Source of the DNA: Aliarcobacter sp.
GTDB taxonomy: Bacteria > Campylobacterota > Campylobacteria > Campylobacterales > Arcobacteraceae
Reading direction: 5' to 3'
Assembly: GCA_028690445.1 (NCBI GenBank)
Contig: JAQVBE010000018.1
Location: 1 to 64,000 of the forward strand
DNA length: 64,000 nt
Below, piece after piece: positions 28,870 through 38,790 of the stretch. Position 1 is the stretch's first letter. Every line of letters begins with the position of its first letter. The notes below the pieces were generated by a model. It ran no database searches. It saw nothing but the letters and a program-made list of their open reading frames with translations, and was not told the origin of the DNA. Position numbers and translations under genes: made by a program.

Positions 28870-29988
28870 ATGAGTATTAAAGTATGTAATAGATGTGTTA
28901 TGGACACCACTATTAAAATAATAGATTTTGATGAAAAAGGTATTTGTAATTATTGTAAAACATATGAGCACAGAGTATCTACCGAACTTTATAAAGAACC
29001 TGAAAGAAGTCAAAAACTAAATCGACTTATTGAAAAAATAAAAAATGATGGAAAAAATAAAAATTATGATTGTGTAATTGGTGTAAGTGGAGGAGTTGAT
29101 AGTAGTTTTGTTGCTCACTTAGTAAAAGAATTTGGTTTAAGACCTCTGGCAATTCATTTAGATAATGGTTGGAATAGTGAGCTTGCTGTCAAAAATATTC
29201 AACAGCTTTTGAATAATCTGGATATTGATTTATATACACATGTTATTGATTGGGAAGAATTTAAAGATTTGCAAAGAGCTTTTATAAAGTCTTCTGTAGA
29301 AAATCTTGAAATACCAACAGATCATGCTATTAATGCCTTATTGCTTAAAATGGCAGATAAGCATGGGATAAAGTATATTTTAAATGGAAGCAATCTGGTG
29401 ACTGAAGGAATACTTCCTATTCAAGGGGGAAGAAATATCGATTATAGATTGTTAAAAGATATTCATAATAAGTTTGGGACTAAAAAACTTAAAACATATC
29501 CATCTATTAGTATTTGGAATTTTGCCTACAAAGTACTTGTAAAAAAAATAAAATATATCCCTATATTAAATTATATTGATTTTGATAAAGAAAAAGCTAT
29601 TGAGTTACTTGAGGATAAGTATGGATGGAGAAGATATGGAGGTAAACACTATGAATCAATTTTTACAAGATTTTTTCAAGGATATATCTTACCAAATAAA
29701 TACAATTATGATAAAAGAAAAGCACATCTCTCTACAATGATAATGTCAGGACAAATAAATAGAGATGATGCTTTACTAGAATTAAAAAATAATCCTTATC
29801 CAGATCAAAAGTTATTAGAAGATGATTTAGAATTTTTCTTGAAAAAATTTGATTTTACGAAAGAAGAGTTCGAAATAATTATGAAAGAAACTCCCAAAGA
29901 CCCCAAAGAGTTTAAATCTTATGAAAGTATGCTTGAAAAGTTAAAACCTTTGGTTTTAAAGATAAAAGAATATGCCAAAGGAAATTAA
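28870..29988 (+). CDS. N-acetyl sugar amidotransferase (WbpG/PseA-like)
   Basis: A 372-residue adenine-nucleotide alpha-hydrolase: two CxxC pairs near the N-terminus (CNRCVMD; CNYC) and the PP-loop ATP site IGVSGGVDSSFVA. It activates an N-acetyl group with ATP and replaces its oxygen with nitrogen from HisH/HisF, giving N-acetimidoyl. Likely substrates are the 2,3-diacetamido uronate made upstream, or a later amino sugar. The chain is complete and lies 2 nt after hisF. Confidence 0.88.
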   Translation: MSIKVCNRCVMDTTIKIIDFDEKGICNYCKTYEHRVSTELYKEPERSQKLNRLIEKIKNDGKNKNYDCVIGVSGGVDSSFVAHLVKEFGLRPLAIHLDNGWNSELAVKNIQQLLNNLDIDLYTHVIDWEEFKDLQRAFIKSSVENLEIPTDHAINALLLKMADKHGIKYILNGSNLVTEGILPIQGGRNIDYRLLKDIHNKFGTKKLKTYPSISIWNFAYKVLVKKIKYIPILNYIDFDKEKAIELLEDKYGWRRYGGKHYESIFTRFFQGYILPNKYNYDKRKAHLSTMIMSGQINRDDALLELKNNPYPDQKLLEDDLEFFLKKFDFTKEEFEIIMKETPKDPKEFKSYESMLEKLKPLVLKIKEYAKGN

Positions 29989-29990
29989 CT

Positions 29991-31103
29991 TTGAAAAATA
30001 TCAATATACATATTTATCCAAGTAATATGACAAATGAAAGTAGAATTTTTAAAGAATCAAAATTTATATCAACAAATTGTGATTTTGAAAAAATTATTTT
30101 ATTAGGTGTATGGGAAGAGGGATTAAATAAAGATGAACAGTATGAAGGTAAAATATATATAAAAAGAGTTTCATTGTTCAATATTAAAAAGAGGTCAATT
30201 TTATACTTGTACTATTTTATCTATGTATTTGTATTTATAGTTTTACAGAGACCTAAGATGATAAATATTCATACATTAGAATTTTTGCCTTTATCACTAA
30301 TTGCTAAGATTTTTAAAATAAAGATTATCTATGATACTCATGAATTGGAAACAGAAAAAGCTAATTTTAAAGGTTTTAGAAAAAAAATATCTAAAATGAT
30401 AGAAAAAGCTTTTATTGGATTTGTAGATAAAGTTATAGTTGTAGGAGAAGCTATTGCAGATGAGTATAAAAAAATGTACCCTAAAATGGATAGACCATAT
30501 GTTGTATTAAATACACCAAATTATAAAATAACTCAAAAAAATGATTTGTTTAGAGAAAAATTTAATATTGATAAAGAAAAGATTATATTTCTTTATCAAG
30601 GAGCTATTAGTCCAAGTAGAGGAGTTGAGATTTTATTAGAAACATTTAAAAAGACAGATAAAGTTATAATTTTTATGGGTTATGGTTCTTTGGTCGATAA
30701 AGTTAAAGAATACTCTTTGACATATAAGAATATATATTATCATGAAGCAGTTAAACCTGAAGTTTTATTGAATTATACTTCATCAGCAGATGTGGGTTTT
30801 TGTTTAATAGAAAATAGTTGTAAAAGTTATGATTTTTGTATGCCTAATAAAATGTTTGAGTATTTAATGGCAGGAATACCTGTTATTGCAACAAAATTAT
30901 TTGAACTTGAAAGATTTGTCAATAAAAATGAAACAGGATTACTAATTGATTCTTATCATGATATCTCAAATATTATTGATAAGATAAATAATCAAGTAAT
31001 TTGTCAATATAAACAAAATATAGAAAATATAAAATTGATATATAACTGGGAAGAACAAGAAAAAACATTAAAAATAATATATAAGGAGTTGAATAAATGT
31101 TAA
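29991..31103 (+). CDS. Glycosyltransferase, family 4-like
   Basis: A 370-residue GT-B enzyme. The N-terminal domain carries IHTLEFLPLSLIAK and YDTHELE, a motif common to GT4 enzymes. The C-terminal domain has FLYQGAISPSRGVEILLE and the donor-binding SYDFCMPNKMFEYLMAGIP, with Glu as expected. The TTG start follows AAGGAAAT. It overlaps the next gene by 7 nt. Linkage and donor cannot be predicted. Confidence 0.85.
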   Translation: MKNINIHIYPSNMTNESRIFKESKFISTNCDFEKIILLGVWEEGLNKDEQYEGKIYIKRVSLFNIKKRSILYLYYFIYVFVFIVLQRPKMINIHTLEFLPLSLIAKIFKIKIIYDTHELETEKANFKGFRKKISKMIEKAFIGFVDKVIVVGEAIADEYKKMYPKMDRPYVVLNTPNYKITQKNDLFREKFNIDKEKIIFLYQGAISPSRGVEILLETFKKTDKVIIFMGYGSLVDKVKEYSLTYKNIYYHEAVKPEVLLNYTSSADVGFCLIENSCKSYDFCMPNKMFEYLMAGIPVIATKLFELERFVNKNETGLLIDSYHDISNIIDKINNQVICQYKQNIENIKLIYNWEEQEKTLKIIYKELNKC

Positions 31104-32161
31104 AATTTGGATTAGTAGGTTGTGGAAGAATCGCAAAAAGACATAGTGAGTTGTTGGGTCATAATCAAATCGATAATGCTTCATTAGTCGCAGTATGTGA
31201 TATTGATGAAGAGAAAGCTAAAAAAATAGGTGAGCAGTTTAATGTGCCATATTATACAGATATGGATGAAATGATGGAAAAAGAGTCAATCGATGTAGTT
31301 TCTGTACTTACAGAGAGTGGATACCATGCAAAACATGTAATAAACTTGGCTAAATATGGAAAACATATAGTAGTGGAAAAACCTATGGCTCTTACACTAG
31401 ATGATGCTGATGCTATGATACGAGCTTGTGATGAAAATAGTTGTAAACTTTTTGTTGTAAAACAAAATAGATTTAATGTACCAGTTGTAAAACTCAGAGA
31501 AGCAATGGATGAAAAAAGATTTGGTAAACTTGTACTAGGAACGATAAGAGTTAGATGGTGTAGGGATCAAAACTATTATGACCAAGCATGGTGGAGAGGT
31601 CGATGGGATATGGATGGTGGAGTGCTTACCAATCAAGCAAGCCATCATGTTGATTTACTAGAATATATGATGGGTGATGTGGAGAGTGTATTTGCAAAAA
31701 GCACAACGGCACTTGTAAATATTGAAGCAGAAGATACAGCTATAGTGACACTCAAGTTTAGAAATGGTGCATTAGGTATTATAGAAGCTACTACAGCTGT
31801 AAGACCAAAAGATTTAGAGGGATCTATCTCTATACTTGGTGAAACAGGAACGGTTGAGATTGGTGGCTTTGCAGTAAATAAAATGGTTCACTGGAACTTT
31901 ACCCATAAAAAAGATGGTGATGATGAAGTGATGGAAAAATACTCAGTAAACCCACCAAATGTATATGGATTTGGTCATCAAGCATATTATGAACATGTTG
32001 TAGATAGTATTTTAAATAATAAAAAGCATCTAGTAGATGGACTTGTCGGAAGAAAAAGTTTAGAGCTCATTTCTGCTATTTATGAATCAATAGAAACAGG
32101 TAAAGAGGTATTTTTAAGATTTAAACCTACAAAATGTAAATTAGGACAAATCAGTGAATAA
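31097..32161 (+). CDS. Gfo/Idh/MocA sugar dehydrogenase (second WbpB-like)
   Basis: A 354-residue oxidoreductase: GLVGCGRIAKRHSELLG for NAD(P), VVEKPMALT (catalytic Lys) and GGVLTNQASHHVDLLEYMMG (active-site His). It is longer than, and only distantly similar to, the WbpB at 18404, and starts a second dehydrogenase-acetyltransferase-aminotransferase set. This implies a second 3-amino sugar in the glycan. It overlaps the preceding transferase. Confidence 0.85.
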   Translation: MLKFGLVGCGRIAKRHSELLGHNQIDNASLVAVCDIDEEKAKKIGEQFNVPYYTDMDEMMEKESIDVVSVLTESGYHAKHVINLAKYGKHIVVEKPMALTLDDADAMIRACDENSCKLFVVKQNRFNVPVVKLREAMDEKRFGKLVLGTIRVRWCRDQNYYDQAWWRGRWDMDGGVLTNQASHHVDLLEYMMGDVESVFAKSTTALVNIEAEDTAIVTLKFRNGALGIIEATTAVRPKDLEGSISILGETGTVEIGGFAVNKMVHWNFTHKKDGDDEVMEKYSVNPPNVYGFGHQAYYEHVVDSILNNKKHLVDGLVGRKSLELISAIYESIETGKEVFLRFKPTKCKLGQISE

Positions 32162-32621
32162 ACCTACTATTTATCAATCACAAATTAAAGATGTAATATT
32201 TGGTAAAAATGTAAAAGTAGTAGAACCACTGAATATTTATGGATGTGAAGTAGGTGATAATAGTTTTATAGGTCCATTTGTAGAGATTCAAAAAGATGTA
32301 AAAATCGGTAAAAACTGTAAAGTTCAATCTCATAGTTTCATCTGTGAACTTGTGACCATTGGGGACAATACAGTTATTGCTCATGGAGTGATGTTTATCA
32401 ATGATTTGTTCGCTACAGGTGGTCCAGCAAATGGGGATAAAAATCTTTGGAAAAGCACAATTATAGGAAATAATGTCTCAATAGGTTCAAATGCTACGAT
32501 ACTTCCAGTATCTATCTGTGATAATGTAGTAGTAGGAGCAGGAAGTGTAGTAACAAAAAATATAACAGAATCTGGGATATATATAGGAAACCCAGCTAAA
32601 AAAATAAGAGGAATTAAATAA
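32154..32621 (+). CDS. Hexapeptide-repeat N-acetyltransferase (second WbpD-like)
   Basis: A 155-residue beta-helix transferase with repeated turns ([45 protein letters not shown]) and the His-bearing SHSFIC segment. It is shorter than the WbpD at 19369, lacking its C-terminal tail. GTG start at 32154 inside the preceding gene. The single-base overlap with the next aminotransferase gene indicates coupling. It probably acetylates the amine made by the product of 32621. Confidence 0.85.
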   Translation: MNKPTIYQSQIKDVIFGKNVKVVEPLNIYGCEVGDNSFIGPFVEIQKDVKIGKNCKVQSHSFICELVTIGDNTVIAHGVMFINDLFATGGPANGDKNLWKSTIIGNNVSIGSNATILPVSICDNVVVGAGSVVTKNITESGIYIGNPAKKIRGIK

Positions 32622-33712
32622 TGGTAAAGTTTTTAGATTTAAAAAGTCAATATGACAGTATAAAAGATGAGATAGACGAAGCTATAAAAAATGTGATAAG
32701 TGAAACAGCTTTTATCGGTGGTAAATATGTAGAACAATTTGAAAAAGAGTTTGCCGAGTTTTGTCAAGCAAAATATTGCCAAGGTGTAGCAAATGGTACA
32801 GATGCTTTAGAGATAGTTATAGAAGCACTTGATTTACCAAAAGGAAGCGAAATAATAGTACCTGCAAATAGTTTTATAGCATCTTCAGAATCAGTGACAA
32901 GAAGCGGTCATAAAGTAGTCTTTTGTGACTGTGATGAGTCAAACTATACTATATCAATTCCAAGTCTTAAATCAAAGATCACTCCAAACACAAAAGCTAT
33001 CGTAGCAGTGCATTTGTATGGACACCCTTGTGATATGGATGAAATAATGGCACTGGCAAAAGAACATAATCTAAAAGTGATAGAAGATTGTGCTCAATCT
33101 CATGGTGCAGAATACAAAGGAAAAAGAGTAGGAGCTATCGGTGATGCTGGTACTTTTAGTTTTTATCCAGGGAAAAATCTAGGTGCTTATGGAGATGGTG
33201 GAGTGATAGTTACAAATAGTGAAGAACTAGCTAAAAAGTGTAAAATGATAGCAAACCATGGAAGAATAGAAAAATACAACCATGAATTTGAAGGTAGAAA
33301 CTCAAGACTAGATGGACTTCAAGCAGCGATCTTAAGTGTGAAACTCAAGCACCTTGATAAGTGGACAGATACAAGAATAAAAATAGCCAATTATTATCTT
33401 GAAAATCTAAAGGATGTAGATGGAATTGTGTTGCCAAAAAGAGAAGATTGGGCAAAGCAAGTTTATCATCTATTTGTAGTAAGAACTCAAAAGAGAGATG
33501 AATTACAACAGTATCTAAAAGACAATGGTATTCAGTCTGGTATCCACTACCCTATATCTCTTCCGAAACTTCAAGCTTATGATTATACAGGTCAAGCAAG
33601 TGAAAATTTCTTTGCAAATAAAAGTGATACACAGTTGTTGAGTTTGCCTATTGGTGAGCATTTGATACAAGAAGATTTAGAACAAGTTGTTAAATTATTA
33701 AAAAGTATGTAA
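32621..33712 (+). CDS. DegT/DnrJ/EryC1/StrS aminotransferase (second WbpE-like)
   Basis: A 363-residue PLP enzyme with [29 protein letters not shown] and the Schiff-base Lys in [18 protein letters not shown]. It has the same length as the WbpE at 19950 but clearly differs in sequence, so it is an independent acquisition or an old duplicate. It completes the second 3-amino sugar set. Confidence 0.88.
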   Translation: MVKFLDLKSQYDSIKDEIDEAIKNVISETAFIGGKYVEQFEKEFAEFCQAKYCQGVANGTDALEIVIEALDLPKGSEIIVPANSFIASSESVTRSGHKVVFCDCDESNYTISIPSLKSKITPNTKAIVAVHLYGHPCDMDEIMALAKEHNLKVIEDCAQSHGAEYKGKRVGAIGDAGTFSFYPGKNLGAYGDGGVIVTNSEELAKKCKMIANHGRIEKYNHEFEGRNSRLDGLQAAILSVKLKHLDKWTDTRIKIANYYLENLKDVDGIVLPKREDWAKQVYHLFVVRTQKRDELQQYLKDNGIQSGIHYPISLPKLQAYDYTGQASENFFANKSDTQLLSLPIGEHLIQEDLEQVVKLLKSM

Positions 33713-33713
33713 A

Positions 33714-34910
33714 ATGAAAATTCTTTATTTGCATCAATATTTTATCACACCTAAAGAAGCTGGGGGAGCTAGGTCTTATTATCTTGCGAAACAACTTGTG
33801 GAAGATGGACATGAAGTAACAGTTATAACAAGTAATACTAAAAATAAAGATTGGAAATTTTTAGAAGTTAAAAATATCGATGGCATAGAAGTAAAGTATA
33901 TAAAAAATTATTATGATAGTTCAATGGGTAAAATAGAGAGAATATTTGCATTTTTTAAATTTATGATTTATTCTACATATTATGCATTAAAAGAAAAAAA
34001 CATAGATATTATATTTGCTTCTACAACTCCTTTAACCATAGGAATTCCAGCATATTTTAAAAAATTATTTAATAAAAATGCAAAATTTATCTTTGAAGTA
34101 AGAGATGTATGGCCAGATATTCCTTATGAAATGGGTTATATAAAGAGTAAATTACTTTTTAAAATATTAAAAGCTTTTGAAAATAAACTGTATAAAAGTG
34201 CAGATAAAATTATTACTATTAGTAAAGGGATAAAACAAAAGATAAATACATCTTTTCAAGATAAAACATATGTTTATCCTTTTGGAGCAAATTTAAAGCT
34301 TTTTAATACACATAAATCAGATGAATGGAAAAAAAGTAACAATATAAACTGTAAAACATTGTATGTATTTACGGGGGCTATTGGCTTTGCAAATGGAGTA
34401 GAGTATCTTATAGAGGCAGCAAAAATATTAAGTGAGCAGAATAATAAAGAGATACATATTGCTATAATCGGACAAGGTAGTGCTAAGAAAAGCATTGTTA
34501 ATCTTAAAGATGAATATAGTTTATCAAATGTCACTATTTTTGATTCAGTAGCTGTTGAAGAACTCAATAAAATTTATGAATCGGCAGATGCAGGTGTAAT
34601 TTTATTTGGGAATTTGAGTGAGTCTTATAGGTTTACTGCTTCACCCAATAAATTTTTTGACTACATAGCTGCAGGGTTGCCATTTTTTTTCAATTTTGGT
34701 GGACCATTAAAAGAAAAAGTGGAAAAAGAAAATATAGGAATATATACTGACTATGCAGATCCAAACGATTTAGCAAAAAAAATGTCTCATTATTCAGATA
34801 ATAAAGAAATATTACAATTGATTGGTAAAAATGCGAGAAATATAGCAGAGAGAGAATATGATAGAGATGTTATTTTGAAAAACATGGCAAGAGATATTGT
34901 AAATGCTTAA
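33714..34910 (+). CDS. Glycosyltransferase family 4 (WbuB-like)
   Basis: A 398-residue GT-B enzyme of the WbuB/WcaI kind: [20 protein letters not shown] at the N-terminus, [13 protein letters not shown], and the C-terminal [18 protein letters not shown] donor site. WbuB-type enzymes often add an amino-deoxy sugar next to the lipid-linked first sugar. Gene order next to PglC agrees with this. It overlaps the following gene by 8 nt. Confidence 0.87.
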   Translation: MKILYLHQYFITPKEAGGARSYYLAKQLVEDGHEVTVITSNTKNKDWKFLEVKNIDGIEVKYIKNYYDSSMGKIERIFAFFKFMIYSTYYALKEKNIDIIFASTTPLTIGIPAYFKKLFNKNAKFIFEVRDVWPDIPYEMGYIKSKLLFKILKAFENKLYKSADKIITISKGIKQKINTSFQDKTYVYPFGANLKLFNTHKSDEWKKSNNINCKTLYVFTGAIGFANGVEYLIEAAKILSEQNNKEIHIAIIGQGSAKKSIVNLKDEYSLSNVTIFDSVAVEELNKIYESADAGVILFGNLSESYRFTASPNKFFDYIAAGLPFFFNFGGPLKEKVEKENIGIYTDYADPNDLAKKMSHYSDNKEILQLIGKNARNIAEREYDRDVILKNMARDIVNA

Positions 34911-35496
34911 ATCACTATTTGATAAAACTTTAGCACTATTTTTGATAATTCTTTTTTCGCCTATTTACATAATAGTAAGTTTACTAATACTTTGGAGGAT
35001 GGGAAGTCCAATACTTTTTAGACAAAAAAGACCAGGAAAAGATGAAAAGATATTTGGTATCTATAAGTTTAGAACTATGACAAACGAAAAAGATGCAGAT
35101 GGAAACTTACTCCCAGATGAGCAAAGGCTTGTAGGTATAGGAAAGTTTATAAGAAGTACAAGTTTAGATGAACTTCCTCAGTTGTTTAATGTACTCAAGG
35201 GAGAGATGAGTTTCGTAGGTCCAAGACCTCTACTTATAGAGTATCTTGACCTATATAATGAAACTCAAAAAAGAAGACACGATGTAAAGCCAGGTATCAC
35301 AGGATGGGCACAAGTAAATGGACGAAATGCTATATCATGGGAACAAAAGTTTGAATATGATGTATGGTATGTGGACAATCAATCTTTTTGGCTAGATATG
35401 AAGATACTATGGATGACTTTTTTGAAAGTTGTAAAAAGAAGTGATATAAGCTCAAGTAGTAGTGCTACTATGGAAAAGTTTACGGGAAGTAAGTGA
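34903..35496 (+). CDS. pglC: Initiating phosphoglycosyl transferase (PglC-like)
   Basis: A 197-residue small monotopic PGT: re-entrant membrane helix (residues 1-30), the catalytic Asp-Glu pair in [20 protein letters not shown] and the PRP motif (VGPRPLL). It transfers a sugar 1-phosphate, probably N,N'-diacetylbacillosamine made by the genes around it, to undecaprenyl phosphate on the inner-membrane face. It starts the repeat unit. The Ser-rich tail is unusual but not damaging. Confidence 0.9.
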   Translation: MLKSLFDKTLALFLIILFSPIYIIVSLLILWRMGSPILFRQKRPGKDEKIFGIYKFRTMTNEKDADGNLLPDEQRLVGIGKFIRSTSLDELPQLFNVLKGEMSFVGPRPLLIEYLDLYNETQKRRHDVKPGITGWAQVNGRNAISWEQKFEYDVWYVDNQSFWLDMKILWMTFLKVVKRSDISSSSSATMEKFTGSK

Positions 35497-36149
35497 TGAG
35501 TAAAAATATCTATATTTATGGTGCTAGTGGTCATGGTTTGGTTGTGGCTGATATAGCTAGAGCTTGTGGGTATGATGATGTTATATTTGTAGATGATGGG
35601 GATAATGAGTATCCGTCGTTTGAAGATATAAAAAGAACTAGTGGTATTCCTGTAGCTTTTGGGATAGGAAGTAATAGTATTAGAGCAAAACTATTTGAAA
35701 GAGTTCAAAATAGTGGCTTTGAAATAGTTAGTTTGATTCATCCAAGTGCCATAATATCTTCAAGTGTAACTATAGGAAAAGGTACAGTTATCATGCCAAA
35801 TGTAGTAGTAAATGCAAAAGCTACTATAGGCAATGGTGTGATACTAAATAGTTCTTGTGTGGTAGAGCATGATTGTATGATAGATGATTTTGTACATATC
35901 TCCCCAAAAGTAGCACTTGCAGGTGATGTAAAGGTGGGTGAATTTACTCATATAGGAATAGGCTCTAATGTGATACAAGGTATAATTATAGAAAAAAATG
36001 TGATAGTAGGAGGTGGAAGTATGGTTATACGAAATATAGAAGATAATCAAAAGGTTGTGGGTGTACCAGCACGGCTAATACCTTCAGCTTCAAATAGGGG
36101 GGGGGTAAATAGTAGTTTTTATTTCCCAACTTCAAGGAAAGCTTCATGA
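35496..36149 (+). CDS. pglD: UDP-4-amino-sugar N-acetyltransferase (PglD/NeuD-like) with G9 tract
   Basis: A 217-residue enzyme: an N-terminal UDP-sugar-binding Rossmann-like part (IYGASGHGLVVADIARACGY) and a C-terminal beta-helix with the catalytic-type HDCMIDDFVHI. It acetylates the 4-amino sugar from PglE to UDP-diacetylbacillosamine. The normal end VVGVPARLI is followed by a tail containing nine consecutive Gs (36097-36105). With nine, the frame adds 14 residues and overlaps the next ATG. With eight or ten it stops just after the tract. The catalytic domain is unaffected. ATG 35496 overlaps pglC's stop. Confidence 0.87.
   Translation: MSKNIYIYGASGHGLVVADIARACGYDDVIFVDDGDNEYPSFEDIKRTSGIPVAFGIGSNSIRAKLFERVQNSGFEIVSLIHPSAIISSSVTIGKGTVIMPNVVVNAKATIGNGVILNSSCVVEHDCMIDDFVHISPKVALAGDVKVGEFTHIGIGSNVIQGIIIEKNVIVGGGSMVIRNIEDNQKVVGVPARLIPSASNRGGVNSSFYFPTSRKAS
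36097..36105 (+). repeat. Homopolymeric G9 tract (possible phase-variation site)
   Basis: The longest G or C run I see in an AT-rich window where other G runs reach five. In Campylobacterota, runs of 8-12 Gs within surface-glycan genes change length by slippage. Only nine Gs give the pglD frame that runs into the downstream acyltransferase start at 36146. Confidence 0.75.
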
Positions 36150-36805
36150 GTACGGTTTATGGTATTTATGGGGCAAGTGGTTTTGGGAAAGAAGTTTTGC
36201 CATTGGCCAAAGAGCAGTTTGGAAGTGAATCTAAGATTGTTTTTGTAGATGATGGTGATATTCCAAATGAACTTTTGGGATGTGATATTTTAAATTTTGA
36301 GCAGTTTGTAAATCTTGAGGGTCAAAAAAAAGTTACGATAGCTATCGCAAATAGTAAGATAAGAGAAAAGCTTATTTTAAAATGCCTTGAAAATGGTGTA
36401 GAGATTTTTGATGTAAAAGCTTCAAATGTTGTTGTATTAGAAAATGTAAAAATGGGTGAGGGTTCAATACTTTGCCCTTTTGTAACGCTTACTTCTGATA
36501 TAACTATAGGGAAAAGTTTTCAAGCAAATATCTATAGCTATGTAGCTCATGATTGTGTTATCGGTGACTATGTAACATTTGCACCAGCTGTAAAGTGTAA
36601 TGGCAATGTTCATATAGGAGATCATGCTTATATAGGAACTGGAGTTATTATCCATCAAGGCAAACCAAATAGAACTTTAAAAATAGGCAAAGGTGCAGTA
36701 ATAGCAGCAGGTGCGGTTGTGACAAAGAGTGTGCCTGATGGTATGACGGTATTTGGTAATCCAGCGATTGAGTTTACAAAAGAAAACATAAAGAGGAGAT
36801 CATAA
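36146..36805 (+). CDS. Sugar O/N-acyltransferase (NeuD family)
   Basis: A 219-residue paralogue of PglD: YGIYGASGFGKEVLPLAKEQFG start and a beta-helix with VAHDCVIGDYVTFAPA (His-Asp pair). It lies between pglD and a MaoC-type hydratase, so its acyl donor may be something other than acetyl-CoA, such as a 3-hydroxyacyl thioester. That is inference from gene order only. ATG overlaps pglD (ATGA) when the G tract is nine, giving possible coupling to phase variation. Confidence 0.82.
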   Translation: MSTVYGIYGASGFGKEVLPLAKEQFGSESKIVFVDDGDIPNELLGCDILNFEQFVNLEGQKKVTIAIANSKIREKLILKCLENGVEIFDVKASNVVVLENVKMGEGSILCPFVTLTSDITIGKSFQANIYSYVAHDCVIGDYVTFAPAVKCNGNVHIGDHAYIGTGVIIHQGKPNRTLKIGKGAVIAAGAVVTKSVPDGMTVFGNPAIEFTKENIKRRS

Positions 36806-37242
36806 TGTCTTGCTCTTTAGTTTTTAATCAAGTACCAATCGAAGAGATTCAAGAAGGGATGGAAGTTAGCTATAGTCAAACGATAACCGATGCAGATGTA
36901 AAAGCCTTTGCAGGAATATCTGGAGATAGAAATCCTGTTCATATGGATGATGAGTATGCTCAAAACTCAAGGTTTAAAAAACGAATAGCTCATGGGATGA
37001 TGTCGGCTTCATACTTTTCAGCACTCTTTGGTACAAAAATACCAGGTGAGGGTTGCGTATATGTAGCTCAAAGTTTACAGTTTAAAAGACCTGTATATCT
37101 TGGAGATACAGTTGTCGCAACTGCAACAGTTACAAAAGTGGATTTAGATAAAAGAAGAGTGTTTTTTAGAACCACTTGTAAAGTAAAAAATAAAATAGTG
37201 ATAGATGGAGAAGCGGAACTTTATGTTCCAAAAGATAAATAG
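36805..37242 (+). CDS. MaoC-like (R)-hydratase
   Basis: A 145-residue hot-dog fold enzyme with the hydratase-2 motif (DVKAFAGISGDRNPVHMDDEYA: Asp and His active-site residues) and the later GMMSASYFSALFG. Such enzymes make (R)-3-hydroxyacyl-CoA from enoyl-CoA. In glycan clusters they can supply 3-hydroxybutyryl groups for N-acylated amino sugars. One-base overlap with the acyltransferase supports a shared step. A housekeeping lipid role is the alternative. Confidence 0.85.
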   Translation: MSCSLVFNQVPIEEIQEGMEVSYSQTITDADVKAFAGISGDRNPVHMDDEYAQNSRFKKRIAHGMMSASYFSALFGTKIPGEGCVYVAQSLQFKRPVYLGDTVVATATVTKVDLDKRRVFFRTTCKVKNKIVIDGEAELYVPKDK

Positions 37243-37260
37243 ATTTAGGATATAAAATAG

Positions 37261-38370
37261 ATGAATAAAAGAATTTTTTTAAGTGCTCCACACCAAAGTG
37301 GAAAAGAAGCAGAGTATTTTAACGAAGTATTAAAAAGTAACTACATAGCTCCTATAGGAGAGTATTTAGATAGATTTGAAGATGATATAGAAAAGTACAC
37401 AGGGACTAAAAATGCACTTGGTGTGATGAATGGTACTGCTGCTATACACTTAGCACTTATTGTTCTTGGTATAAAAAGAGGTGATGATGTGTTAGCTTCT
37501 ACTTTTACTTTTATAGGTTCAGTAAATGCTATAGTTTATCAAGGAGCAAATCCTATATTTATAGATAGTGATAAAGAGTCTTGGAATTTATCACCAAAAC
37601 TTCTCAATAAATATCTATGTGAGTGTGAGAAAAAACCAAAAGCATTGATAGTGACTCATTTATATGGACAATGTGCAGATATAGAAAAAATAGCTCAGAT
37701 TTGTAAACTTCATGGGGTATATCTGATAGAAGATGCGGCTGAAAGCCTTGGTGCTACATACAAAGGGAAGCATACAGGTACATTTGGAGATTTTGGAATT
37801 TATAGCTTCAATGGAAATAAGATACTTACAACTGGTGGTGCAGGTATGCTAATATCTGATAATGAAGCTTGGATAAAAAAGGCAAAGTTCTATAGTACAC
37901 AATCAAAAGAGGATGAGATATATTATCAACATGAAGTGATAGGATATAACTATAGATTAAGTAACCCAACTGCTGCTATTGGTGTAGCTCAAATGGAAGT
38001 AATAGAAGAGAGAGTATCTAAAAAAAGAGAGATTTTTGAATGGTACAAAAAGTATTTAGGTGATGTAGAAGAGATCACTTTTATGCCAGAGCTTGAAAGT
38101 AGTAGAGGTAATAGATGGCTTACAGCAATCACTTTTGAGAAAACACCATATATGAAGATACTAAAAGCACTAGAAAATATCAATGTGGAAAGCAGACCAC
38201 TATGGAAACCAATGCATATGCAGCCAGTTTTTAAAGATGCAAAGGCTATAGTTGATGGAACTAGTGAAGAGTTATTTAAAAAAGGACTTTGTCTAGCAAG
38301 TAGTACTATCATGACTGAAGAAGATGTGAAAATGATATGTGATGTGATAAAGGAGAATTTAGATGGATAA
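37261..38370 (+). CDS. pglE: UDP-4-keto-sugar aminotransferase (PglE-like)
   Basis: A 369-residue DegT-family PLP enzyme: LGVMNGTAAIHLAL, LIEDAAESLGATYKGKHTG and the Schiff-base Lys in GIYSFNGNKILTTGGAGML. The AES and NGNK versions are those of PglE, which aminates C4 of the 4-keto sugar made by PglF. It precedes pglF with one small gene in between. Third aminotransferase of the cluster, and the one that acts at C4. Confidence 0.9.
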   Translation: MNKRIFLSAPHQSGKEAEYFNEVLKSNYIAPIGEYLDRFEDDIEKYTGTKNALGVMNGTAAIHLALIVLGIKRGDDVLASTFTFIGSVNAIVYQGANPIFIDSDKESWNLSPKLLNKYLCECEKKPKALIVTHLYGQCADIEKIAQICKLHGVYLIEDAAESLGATYKGKHTGTFGDFGIYSFNGNKILTTGGAGMLISDNEAWIKKAKFYSTQSKEDEIYYQHEVIGYNYRLSNPTAAIGVAQMEVIEERVSKKREIFEWYKKYLGDVEEITFMPELESSRGNRWLTAITFEKTPYMKILKALENINVESRPLWKPMHMQPVFKDAKAIVDGTSEELFKKGLCLASSTIMTEEDVKMICDVIKENLDG

Positions 38371-38785
38371 CAACCGTATAGTCGATATATCAAAACTTTC
38401 AAGAATAGTAACTATTGTTTCTGTTGTTATTCCATTGATTATAGCAATTTTTGTAGGTGTAAATAGCAACGAAGAGTTCTTAATCTGGACTATTATAATT
38501 TTGATATCATTTTGGTTGGCTTCTTATATTTTTGAAAAAGGAAAAGTTATTCTTAGAGTTGGTTCAATAATTGATAAAGATAAAAGATTTTATCTAACTG
38601 ACAATGGTAAAAAAATTGATACTCTTAGAATAAGAATTGAAGAAGATGTGAGTGAAAAAGAAGTATTAAAAAGATTGGAAGATTTTTTGATTAAGAATAA
38701 TGTGAAACAATATAGCAAATTATATGTAGTTGGTTCTAATTCAAAAGATTCTGTTGAGATTATACAAAATATTTTAAGCAAGTAG
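38363..38785 (+). CDS. Small membrane protein of unknown function
   Basis: A 140-residue protein with two predicted membrane helices (residues 15-33 and 42-60) and a charged cytoplasmic domain (residues 65-140, KIDTLRIRIEEDVSEKEVLKRLEDFL). No family is recognised. It overlaps pglE by 8 nt and lies 5 nt before pglF, so it is part of the operon. Its layout, membrane anchor plus small alpha/beta domain, resembles the 111-residue protein at 43382, but the sequences are not obviously alike. Confidence 0.65.
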   Translation: MDNNRIVDISKLSRIVTIVSVVIPLIIAIFVGVNSNEEFLIWTIIILISFWLASYIFEKGKVILRVGSIIDKDKRFYLTDNGKKIDTLRIRIEEDVSEKEVLKRLEDFLIKNNVKQYSKLYVVGSNSKDSVEIIQNILSK

Positions 38786-38790
38786 TGTAA

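Noticed and set aside
33760..34376. Other G runs as phase-variation tracts
   Set aside because: Runs at about 33762, 34372, 19249 and 29424 are only five Gs, too short for known slippage, and lie in conserved glycine codons.
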